Source: Bacteroidetes bacterium SW_11_45_7
GTDB taxonomy: Bacteria > Bacteroidota > Bacteroidia > Chitinophagales > SW-11-45-7
Direction: 5' to 3'
DNA: 7,716 bases
NCBI GenBank assembly: GCA_003022985.1
Contig: PXTV01000041.1
Location: 1 to 7,716, forward strand
Below the pieces are notes generated by a model. It saw only the letters and a list, made by a program, of their open reading frames with translations, was not told where the DNA came from and made no database searches. Each line of letters starts with the position of its first letter. The stretch's first letter is position 1. This document shows, one piece after another, positions 1 to 6,636 of the stretch. The translations under genes were made by a program, and so were the position numbers.

Positions 1-496
1 TTTCAAAAACAGCTGAATTGGCAGGTGCAAAGTTATGTTCCTGTTCTGACTCCCCGCTCCACTCTTGTTGCTCATCACCACTATTATCCACGTCATATCT
101 GTCTTCCTCCCCTTCCCGCTCACCGCTTGTATAGGTTATAGTGACGGTATTTTCAGCATTGTCCCAATCAAATTTACCCGAGCTGCTAACCGCGATGGTC
201 GTAGACACGCTACTTCCAGCTGCAACGCCTGCTATATCAACCTTATAATCGAATTGATACTGACCTGTACCATCTCCCTCAAAAGTTAGCTGCCCTGCAT
301 CAGTGGCATTGAAGGTCGCTTGCAAATCTTCAGCTTTACTGTTTCTACTTTGCCCATTCCCACTGTATTCTTCTATGTTCCAGGTACCTTCAAGTTGATT
401 TTTGAGCTCTTGTTGTTTTGTGCATGAACTTAACGAAGAGAGAATGACACTCATGAATAAAAAAAGAGCAGCTAAACGTTGATCACTTCGTCTCAT
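1..496 (-). CDS. Lipocalin-like lipoprotein, partial (C-terminus beyond left edge)
   Basis: The ATG at 496-494 opens a frame that stays open for 165 codons to the window edge, so the C-terminus is missing. Residues 1-24 form a lipoprotein signal peptide: a basic start (MRRSDQR), a hydrophobic stretch at 9-22, then the lipobox LSSC with Cys25 as the likely lipidated residue. The mature part begins with a short helix-like segment followed by LEGTWNIEEY (35-44), the pattern that opens many Bacteroidota lipocalin-like lipoproteins. Alternating strand-like segments follow (LTFEGDGTGQYQFDY, GKFDWDNAENTVTITY). Residues about 125-153 are strongly acidic and Glu/Gln-rich, probably a loop. It probably sits in the periplasm or on the outer membrane; ligand and role are unknown. 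The 97-bp gap from the peptidase stop leaves room for its own promoter. The ATG is preferred because the next Met (residue 15) would cut into the signal peptide. Confidence 0.8.
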   Translation of the reverse strand, partial: MRRSDQRLAALFLFMSVILSSLSSCTKQQELKNQLEGTWNIEEYSGNGQSRNSKAEDLQATFNATDAGQLTFEGDGTGQYQFDYKVDIAGVAAGSSVSTTIAVSSSGKFDWDNAENTVTITYTSGEREGEEDRYDVDNSGDEQQEWSGESEQEHNFAPANSAVFE

Positions 497-525
497 AATC
501 TTTCTGTTAATATTTCTATAAACAT

Positions 526-543
526 GAAAATTAAGCAATTTTC
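526..543. repeat. A/T-rich inverted repeat upstream of the lipoprotein gene
   Basis: GAAAATT-aagc-AATTTTC is a perfect 7-bp inverted repeat with a 4-base centre, 30 bp upstream of the lipoprotein ATG and 50 bp downstream of the peptidase stop. On the minus strand its right arm contains TAATTTTC, which matches 7 of 8 positions of the Bacteroidota -7 element, but no TTG lies at the expected distance upstream. It could be an operator, a weak hairpin or chance in A/T-rich DNA. Confidence 0.35.
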
Positions 544-593
544 CACTCCCGTCTTAGTTCTGCAACACAAATTGAGGTTATCAGCAATAAATC

Positions 594-2011
594 TTACAGA
601 TCGTAAATATCACCGTACTTTTTCCTGGCATAGTCCATGAAATACTGAAAATTCAATGGCTCGCCAGTTACTTTCTCACAAAGGTCTTTAGCCCTGTATC
701 GCTTCCCTTGTTGATGGATGTTTGTCCGTAACCATTGGAGCAAACCGGATGGGTCACCGTTGGCAATGTCATCCTCAAGCGTTGGGATATCTTTTGTCGC
801 TTGATGATAAAACTGGGCTGCATAGAAACTCCCAAAAGAGTATGTTGGGAAATAGCCTATACCGCCATGTGACCAGTGAATATCCTGGAGGATGCCTTTC
901 TTATCCTCCGGAATATCGATGCCGAGATAGTCCTTATACTTCTGATTCCAAACATCCCTGAGCTCCTCAGTACTGTAAGTGCCTTCAATCATTCCCTTCT
1001 CGATCTCAAAGCGGATAAGAATGTGAAAATGATAGGTGATCTCATCTGCATCTGTCCTGATAAGAGAGGGTTGCACAATATTCATGCCCTTGTAAAAAGC
1101 ATCGAGCGACACACCGCCAAGCTGATCGGGAAATTTCTTCTGTAAAGCGGGATAGTTAGCCTCCCAGAATGCGCGGCTGCGAACCACATTATTTTCCCAC
1201 AAACGGGATTGCGACTCATGAATACCAAGGGAAACCGCTTCACCTACCGGCATGCCGTATTGATCCTCACGCAAACCCTGCTCGTACAACGCGTGGCCGC
1301 CCTCGTGGATCGTGCTCCATACCATCTCGTTGAAGTTCTTCTCATCGATGCGTGTTGTGATGCGCACATCGTTACAACCAAAGCTGATGGTAAAGGGGTG
1401 AGGCGCAATATCTTGACGGCCGGCTTCAAAATCGTAGCCGATTTGTTTCAGCAAATCCATGCCAAATTGCCATTGATCATGCTTGTTGAAGTGCTGAAAC
1501 ATGAAGCTGTCATCCGGCTTGGGTTGGCTTTGGATTTCCTCCAGAAAAGGGATGAGCTGCTTCTTAACATCCTCGAAAGTTTCAGAGGTTGGTTGTGTTT
1601 TGGCCCCTTTTTCATAAGCATCCATTAGCGCGTCATAAGGATGATCTTCATAGCCCAGGAGCTCGGCTTCTTCTTTTTTGAGCCGGACCATTTTATCCAA
1701 CACCGGTTGATAGACTTTGTAATCGTTTTCTTCAAGCGCTTTTAGCCAGGCATGAAAGGTTTCGGAGGTGGTTTTACTCAATTTGACGACAAAATCCGTG
1801 GGATATTTCTTCGCTTTCTCCAGATTCTCCAGGGAGCGCTCAACATTGGCTCTTTGATCATCATCAAGGGTGACAGTTGCTGGCCTCGGCTATTTCCAGC
1901 TTTTGACGGCAGGTTCACTTCCTGGTCCCAGTTCATCAACCCTGCTGCACTTTCAATATCCTTGATTTTAACCATCAATTCCTGGTAGCGCTCGTAGTTT
2001 TTATTTGGCAT
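594..2011 (-). pseudogene. M32 family (carboxypeptidase Taq) metallocarboxypeptidase, frameshifted with internal gap
   Basis: M32 enzymes are cytoplasmic zinc carboxypeptidases of about 500 residues that trim C-terminal amino acids from peptides. The first frame (ATG at 2011) encodes the family N-terminus with NWDQEVNLP (27-35) and RGQQLS (42-47), then runs out of frame to a stop at 1778. The rest continues in another frame from about 1865 to the TAA at 594. That part holds HPF, DVRITTR, the zinc motif HEGGH (1307-1293), GIHESQ with the third ligand Glu, IRTDADEITY and GYFPTYSFG, so the active site is intact. The two frames join at LS/LDDDQRANVE, but relatives have about 25-30 residues between these blocks. 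Joined length is about 472 codons, and the 1418-nt span is 1 nt short of a multiple of three. The ORF starting at TTG 1781 is probably not a real start, since homology extends upstream. No promoter-like site lies in the 52-bp gap to the DUF423 gene, so the two are probably co-transcribed. A sequencing or assembly error is the alternative. Confidence 0.85.
1865..1876 (-). other. Frame-switch/deletion junction in the M32 peptidase gene
   Basis: Minus-strand reading here is CTG TCA CC|CTT GAT GAT GAT. The upstream frame gives QQLS and the downstream frame gives LDDDQRANVE. The downstream frame is closed upstream by a TAG at 1892-1890, and the upstream frame ends at 1780-1778, so the change must lie between those points; family homology puts it here. 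The missing length must be one more than a multiple of three. The site abuts a short GAT repeat. Confidence 0.7.
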
Positions 2012-2063
2012 AGAAATTTATTTATTCGTGAGGAATAAAGGAGTCAGGGCCTTCGTGATGATC

Positions 2064-2459
2064 TCATAATTTATTACCTGTGATGGCCCCAATCAAAAGC
2101 AAAAGCCATCCAATAATTAACAACGTGCCTCCAATTGGCGTAACAGGCCCCGGCCACGTCCAATGACCAATGCCTAAAAGTTCTTTTGTGGCAAGCAGGT
2201 AAATGGAGCCGGAGAATAAGATGATACCCGCAATCCAGAAGTAGCCGGTATAATCGATGAATGAGGATTGCAACTTGGTGCTGATAAAAGCGAGAAAGAG
2301 CAGAGCCAGAGCATGATAGAAATGATAGCGGATGCCTGTTTCAAATGTCTGGAGCTGATCTTGCGTAAGCTTAGGTTTTAAGCCGTGTGTACCAAAAGCG
2401 CCAAGTATGACAGCTAATACACCAAAAAGTGCTGCTGTTGAAAGAAAAAATCTCAACAA
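2064..2459 (-). CDS. DUF423 family small inner-membrane protein
   Basis: A 131-residue, four-helix membrane protein of the DUF423 (YgdD/YwdK-like) family, whose function is unknown. Hydrophobic segments lie at about 4-24, 48-64, 72-90 and 105-127. Family signatures are clear: LGAFGTHGL in the first helix and loop, ETGIRYHFYHALALL before and into the second helix, SGSIYLLA in the third, and GPVTPIGGTLLIIGW before and in the fourth. Length is normal. The start is unusual: the frame is closed upstream by TAA TAG (2474-2469), and the only usable starts are TTG at 2459 or the adjacent TTG at 2456, with no Shine-Dalgarno motif. There is no internal Met, so a non-AUG start is required if the sequence is correct. 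It is divergent from the large exported protein gene and 52 bp upstream of the M32 peptidase gene. A minus-strand -7-like site at 2607-2600 would give a leader of about 135 nt. Confidence 0.88.
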   Translation of the reverse strand: MLRFFLSTAALFGVLAVILGAFGTHGLKPKLTQDQLQTFETGIRYHFYHALALLFLAFISTKLQSSFIDYTGYFWIAGIILFSGSIYLLATKELLGIGHWTWPGPVTPIGGTLLIIGWLLLLIGAITGNKL

Positions 2460-2591
2460 AGGAACAGACTATTAAGAGTTCATTTCAACATGGATTTTGG
2501 TTGAGAGAATGACGTTCCAACCGCCAACGTTAACAAAAGCCCTATTGTTGGGACAATGTGCTTCCTGCCTGTGCGCTCTTACCAAAACCCT

Positions 2592-2599
2592 TAGTTTTG
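2592..2599 (+). promoter_or_regulatory. Putative Bacteroidota -7 element for the large exported protein gene
   Basis: TAGTTTTG is a perfect match to the Bacteroidota -7 consensus TAnnTTTG. It lies 21 bp before the ATG at 2621, implying a leader under 20 nt that contains the AGGA at 2607-2610. The -33 position is weak: CTG at 2569-2571 instead of TTG, with a 20-bp spacer. Confidence 0.5.
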
Positions 2600-2607
2600 C
2601 AAATATA
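2600..2607 (-). promoter_or_regulatory. Putative minus-strand -7 element facing the DUF423 gene
   Basis: On the minus strand this reads TATATTTG, a perfect TAnnTTTG match, directly abutting the plus-strand element. No TTG is seen at the expected -33 distance, and the DUF423 start is about 140 bp away, so this is less certain than its partner. Confidence 0.3.
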
Positions 2608-2620
2608 GGAAAATGGGGTG

Positions 2621-5251
2621 ATGAGAAAGCTCTTTATCGGTATTGGCTTATTGATTATTATCGGGTTTCTCAACCAAAAAGCTCCTCCTCTTGATGCCAT
2701 AGGGGCCGAAACACCTGTTATTATTGAATCAAATAATCTCTCCTCAGTACTCGATCAATTCCGGGACAAGCCTTATTGGGACGAGATTAAAGAGACAGGC
2801 CTTATCAGTAAATGCCAAAGCCAGGTCAACGAACTTAGACATTTGCTGGATAAAAAAACCGATTTTGCCGAATTCTTCAAGAGCAGCGACCTTCATCTCG
2901 CCCTTCACCTCACAGAAGCGAACGATTTTGACTATCTCTACATTCTTGAACGAACATCTTACAACAAGCTTCAGCGTATCGATGCGGGCTACTACCTCGA
3001 CCAACAGGGCTATACCTATGATCAACGAACTTTTCATAACACACCCATTTATGATATTAAAAAGGATGATCAGGTCTTATCTGTCACACAAAAAAACGGC
3101 CTGTTGTTGGCAAGTTTCTCGTCTTTTCTTGTTGAGGATGCCATTGTTCAATTGGAAAGTCCCCGTTCAGTTCGCCAGGACAGCGCATTTCAACGCCTGC
3201 AGCAAGTAGCTAAAAGCAAAGAGGCAACAAAAGTTTATATCAACTGCAATCATTTCAATATCCTGAGTCCTCTGTTATTGCATCCAAAGCATAACCATAT
3301 TTTTAACAAAATTGCTTCATTTTCCGATTGGCTGGAATTGGACTTAATGGCAAATGATGAGGGCATTTTGTTAAACGGCTACACTTCTTCAGCCGACACA
3401 ACGGAAGAATTGGACAAGCTCAAAAATTTACCCCCTGCAGATGGCCAACTCATATCCTCCCTACCCGCCACCACTTCGTTCTTTTTTTATTACGGTGCTA
3501 CCGATTATACCAGGTACGCTCAGCGGGCAAAAGTTGACACCACCAGCGAGTATTACCCTTACTTCTCCACCTGGGTGGGAGGAGAATGGGCTTTTGGCGC
3601 CAACGAAAGAATGGGGTATGATATCAATGATCAGTTCTTTTGCATTGCCCGCACAGAGGATGCCACTCTGAGCCAGAAAAGCTTGGATGAAGTAGCAAGA
3701 CTATCAAATGGCAATCCAAAAGTCGATTCGTTCTACAACATGCCCATAGGTCATATCTCACAGGATTCCATCTTAGAGAATGTCTTGCAGCACGATTATT
3801 TAAGTATTCCCGAACCTTATTATCCCGTGCTGGACAATATTGTTCTTTTTGCAGCTACAAAGGAGAATCTGAAAACGATCGTGCAGCGGTTGATCAATGA
3901 CAAAGTGCTTTCAAAAAGCTTGCAATACCTGGATTTCCGCAAGCAGCTTTCATCCCGGTCAAACTTTTATGTTTATTTCAATGCGCGGAACTCATCGGCC
4001 ACATTGGAACAAGTGTTAAGTCAACAACTTAGTGACAAGATCAGTGATAGTAAGGCCTTTGACTCCTTTAGCCCCTATGCCATGCAGTTTTCCAACTTTA
4101 ACGACCTCTATTTCACGAATGTTTTCATTGCTTATAACCCCGATTTCCAGCAAGAAACAAACGAATTATGGACAGCCAAACTCGACACAACCGTCCATTT
4201 TACGCCTTTACCTGTTAAAAATCATAATAATAACCAATGGGAATTTTTTGTTCAGGATGACAGGAATACGATCTACTTGATCGATAACACCGGTAAAATC
4301 CTCTGGCAACGACAGCTTGAAAGACCCATTTTAGGCGAAGTGCAACAGCTCGACTTTTACAACAACGGTAAGCTCCAATACATCTTCACTACATCCGGGA
4401 AAATCTACCTGATTGACCGGTTGGGCCGTGATGTGGCGAGCTATCCATTAAAACTTCCTTCTCAGGCTGTGACAGGCCTCCAATTATTGGAATACGAAAA
4501 GCGGGGCGTTTACCGGTTTTTTGTTGGCTGCCAAAACGGCAATATTTACGGTTACGAGCGAAGTGGCAAGCCATTACCGGGCTGGAGCCCGCACGAAGGG
4601 GTTGGTACCATGATCGCTCCTTTGTACTATCACGTAGTGGAAAACAATGATTACCTGGTTGCAGCAAATCAAAGCGGGGAATTACACTACTTTAACAGAG
4701 CAGGCGATTTGCGAACGGATAAGCCCGTCAAGCTAGATACCAGCATTGTGGTTCAAGAGCCATACAATGTGCACCGGGAAGAAGATAATTTTGCTTTTAT
4801 AGGTCATGATACAAGTGGAACAGTCTATCATGCCTACAGGGACGGAAGCACAGAGACTGTTGATACAACAAAGTATCAAAATGCTTTCAGCATGAAGGCG
4901 CGCGATATTGATGCCGATCAAGCCGTTGAATACGTCTTCCTCGATTCGTCACGTATTCGCGTCTACGAAGACGACTTTAGCATCAAATTCACTTATATTT
5001 TCCCCGGCAAGGTTGATGCACCTGTTTTTTTTGTGCCGGGTGCCGGTCGTTCGGACCAAATTCCAGTAGGTGTATTATCCCAAAAAGAGAATAAAATCTA
5101 CCTCTTTCATGCCAATGGTGAGCTATTCCAGGAATTTCCATTAGAAGGTAACACGCCATTTCATGTTAAAACTATAAGCCGCGAGAAGGAAAATGTATTG
5201 GTAACAAGTAATGGACGTGGCCGTTTAGTGGCTTACCGTATCATTGAATAG
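2621..5251 (+). CDS. Large exported protein: tandem DUF3352-like modules plus BamB/PQQ-like beta-propeller
   Basis: An 876-residue protein of unknown function. MRK plus a hydrophobic stretch at 4-17 forms a signal peptide or N-terminal anchor, with possible cleavage near IGA-ETP (29/30) and no lipobox Cys; it should act in the periplasm or at the envelope. Residues about 30-260 and 277-515 look like two copies of a DUF3352-like module. Matching landmarks are RT (111/344), F(H/Y)N(T/M)PI (138/371), a hydrophobic strand beginning at Asn159/Asn406, VY(I/F)N (205/451) and FS (234/483). Residues about 545-876 carry eight repeats of the form G-x-IY-x-hydrophobic, centred at 552, 596, 643, 689, 736, 780, 827 and 870. 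That spacing of 43-47 fits an eight-bladed PQQ/BamB-like propeller. A GTG at 2618, 3 nt upstream, is an alternative start with better spacing from AGGA (2607-2610); ATG is chosen as the commoner codon. The gene ends 6 bp from the convergent flippase stop. The domain assignments come from sequence pattern, not a search. Confidence 0.85.
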   Translation: MRKLFIGIGLLIIIGFLNQKAPPLDAIGAETPVIIESNNLSSVLDQFRDKPYWDEIKETGLISKCQSQVNELRHLLDKKTDFAEFFKSSDLHLALHLTEANDFDYLYILERTSYNKLQRIDAGYYLDQQGYTYDQRTFHNTPIYDIKKDDQVLSVTQKNGLLLASFSSFLVEDAIVQLESPRSVRQDSAFQRLQQVAKSKEATKVYINCNHFNILSPLLLHPKHNHIFNKIASFSDWLELDLMANDEGILLNGYTSSADTTEELDKLKNLPPADGQLISSLPATTSFFFYYGATDYTRYAQRAKVDTTSEYYPYFSTWVGGEWAFGANERMGYDINDQFFCIARTEDATLSQKSLDEVARLSNGNPKVDSFYNMPIGHISQDSILENVLQHDYLSIPEPYYPVLDNIVLFAATKENLKTIVQRLINDKVLSKSLQYLDFRKQLSSRSNFYVYFNARNSSATLEQVLSQQLSDKISDSKAFDSFSPYAMQFSNFNDLYFTNVFIAYNPDFQQETNELWTAKLDTTVHFTPLPVKNHNNNQWEFFVQDDRNTIYLIDNTGKILWQRQLERPILGEVQQLDFYNNGKLQYIFTTSGKIYLIDRLGRDVASYPLKLPSQAVTGLQLLEYEKRGVYRFFVGCQNGNIYGYERSGKPLPGWSPHEGVGTMIAPLYYHVVENNDYLVAANQSGELHYFNRAGDLRTDKPVKLDTSIVVQEPYNVHREEDNFAFIGHDTSGTVYHAYRDGSTETVDTTKYQNAFSMKARDIDADQAVEYVFLDSSRIRVYEDDFSIKFTYIFPGKVDAPVFFVPGAGRSDQIPVGVLSQKENKIYLFHANGELFQEFPLEGNTPFHVKTISREKENVLVTSNGRGRLVAYRIIE

Positions 5252-5257
5252 TGCCCT

Positions 5258-6538
5258 TCACTGTTTGTATCGAACACCCTTTAGCACTTTGATTAATTCC
5301 TGCTTCAGGATAGTCACATCATGCCATTTGGGAATGTAATCGGCAATGGCAAAAGCAGCCCTTCTTTGAAATTGCCACAACAAAAACGCAGTGGTAACTG
5401 TAAAAGATATGGTTGCTGTCAGACCCGCGCCTGACATGGCAAAACCCGGAATCAGTGTATAACTGAAAAGAAGTGTGCAGATAAAACCGAGGAAAGCTCC
5501 GACAATGTTAACGCGATATCTGCCGAGCCCTGCGAAGTAGTTGGTAACAGCCAAAGCCGGACTGTAGACAAGAATGCCGGGCATAAGCCATTTCATATAG
5601 TCCTTGATGTTACTAAAAGCCTCACCGAATATAAATGTGTATAGAGATGTTGGCATAATAAGCAAAACGAGAATCCCTATGCCGCTAATAATCAAGCTCA
5701 TTTTTGCCAAGCGAAGCGTTAATAATCGGGTAGCTAAGGCATCTTGATAATTGGCAATCCGCGTATATTGAACAAAAGAAACACTTCTGCCAAACAGCCA
5801 GGCTGCTTCCAGCAACGACACGCCAATGGAATAAATACCAAGTACATCTTCACCATGCCACGCCTCGAGCACATAAAATGCAAATCGGAAGTTCAAGAGT
5901 TGCATGATTTCGTAAAACTGATAATGCGAGCCAAAGCTTACTGATTCCCGAATTCTATTTTTGGTACTTGTGAAGGATATGGCACGCCAATAAGGGTAGA
6001 TGGCGCCAAAACTTACAAGAAGAGTTAAAAGGAAGGAACCATAGAGTGAATAGATATAGGCAAAGATGCTCCTGTAACCAACTACATAAAAGGATACAGC
6101 AAGGCCAATCAATGTCAAAGCTATCTGTAATACATTCAACGTGTTATGGAAGTAAATCCGTTCTTTGCCGGCAAGTACCATCAGGTGGGTATGGAGCAGA
6201 CCGTAAAGCAAAGACAAGAGGAAAACATGGGGAACAAAAGCGGAATTGAGCCAGGGTGTAATGTGCATCAATCCCCGGGCAATAATGCTTATCACAACAC
6301 ACCACAGGTAAGCCGGTATGATCAATGAAGAAGGACTGTAGCGGGGTATAAGGTAAATCAAGGCCCTGCCGCTCATGATATTGCAGAAAAACAAGATCAT
6401 GAAGATGCTGGTAATGATAAGTGTGGCCTGCCCCTTACCATCCGGGCCAAGTATTCGCGAGATACCGATGACAATCAAAAAATTGAACAAGGTGATGAGC
6501 AGGCGGGAAGAAAAAGTATTGAGAATGGTTGGAACCAA
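5258..6538 (-). CDS. Wzx-like polysaccharide flippase (MOP superfamily)
   Basis: A 426-residue integral membrane protein matching the oligosaccharide flippase (Wzx/polysaccharide transporter) branch of the MOP superfamily, which moves lipid-linked sugar repeat units across the inner membrane. The N-terminus has the family pattern NTFSSRLLI followed by SRILGPDGKGQATL (27-40). LGIYSIGVSLLEAAW (233-247) resembles the conserved centre of Wzx proteins, and GFAMSGAGLTATIS (365-378) matches the late glycine-rich helix. About 12 hydrophobic segments span 10-395, with a short basic cytosolic tail; length is normal. No ATG precedes the first helix. The frame is closed by TGA at 6556-6554, leaving only TTG at 6538, and the first internal Met (47) would delete helix 1. 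An 18-codon ATG frame lies upstream in the same frame before that TGA, so the start region may be mutated or carry a leader peptide. The gene is convergent with the propeller protein gene and divergent from the membrane protein gene at 6637. Confidence 0.85.
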   Translation of the reverse strand: MVPTILNTFSSRLLITLFNFLIVIGISRILGPDGKGQATLIITSIFMILFFCNIMSGRALIYLIPRYSPSSLIIPAYLWCVVISIIARGLMHITPWLNSAFVPHVFLLSLLYGLLHTHLMVLAGKERIYFHNTLNVLQIALTLIGLAVSFYVVGYRSIFAYIYSLYGSFLLTLLVSFGAIYPYWRAISFTSTKNRIRESVSFGSHYQFYEIMQLLNFRFAFYVLEAWHGEDVLGIYSIGVSLLEAAWLFGRSVSFVQYTRIANYQDALATRLLTLRLAKMSLIISGIGILVLLIMPTSLYTFIFGEAFSNIKDYMKWLMPGILVYSPALAVTNYFAGLGRYRVNIVGAFLGFICTLLFSYTLIPGFAMSGAGLTATISFTVTTAFLLWQFQRRAAFAIADYIPKWHDVTILKQELIKVLKGVRYKQ

Positions 6539-6553
6539 TGGCTTTTTGTATTT

Positions 6554-6610
6554 TCAGGCTGGAAACACTTGCAAACACTCCCTAAGGAAGAAGCTCAGCT
6601 GCCGGATCAT
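6554..6610 (-). other. 18-codon mini-ORF in frame upstream of the flippase start
   Basis: ATG at 6610-6608 opens MIRQLSFFLRECLQVFPA, ending at TGA 6556-6554. Only five codons (KYKKP) separate this TGA from the flippase TTG at 6538, in the same frame. It may be a leader peptide coupled to the flippase, the original N-terminus cut by a nonsense change, or chance. There is no clear Shine-Dalgarno motif before it. Confidence 0.3.
6563..6579. repeat. Two 7-bp direct repeats in the divergent flippase/membrane-protein intergenic region
   Basis: AAACACT occurs at 6563-6569 and 6573-6579, a 10-bp period or about one helical turn. The pair lies 25-41 bp upstream of the flippase TTG and about 58 bp upstream of the ATG at 6637. 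This spacing is compatible with a regulator binding one face of the DNA, but the repeat also lies inside the mini-ORF at 6554-6610 and could be chance. Confidence 0.3.
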
Positions 6611-6636
6611 TGCATCTACACGAAATTAGCTGAAAT

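Noticed and set aside
65..289. 74-codon plus-strand frame at the left edge
   Set aside because: It is antisense to the lipoprotein gene, which has a clear signal peptide and lipobox on the other strand.
1209..1628. 139-codon plus-strand open frame inside the peptidase region
   Set aside because: It is antisense to the catalytic part of the M32 gene, whose motifs explain the sequence, and it has no recognisable protein character.
2025..2058. TTCGTGA direct repeat (2025-2031 and 2052-2058) between the DUF423 and peptidase genes
   Set aside because: Two 7-bp copies 27 bp apart, with no relation to a start, promoter or hairpin; most likely chance.
2512..2530. ACGTT ... AACGT inverted repeat in the divergent intergenic region
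   Set aside because: Arms of only 5 bp with a 9-base centre are expected by chance at this scale.
2497..2694. 65-codon plus-strand frame across the divergent intergenic region
   Set aside because: It overlaps the signal peptide region of the exported protein in another frame and resembles no protein family; the 2460-2620 gap is better explained as promoter DNA.
5250..5288. AGTGC/GCACT and AGTG/CACT pairings near the convergent stops as a terminator
   Set aside because: Stems are 4-5 bp, one with a 29-base loop, and no clean T-run follows a stable stem.
6375..6629. 84-codon plus-strand frame over the flippase start
   Set aside because: It is antisense to the first flippase helices and has no independent support.
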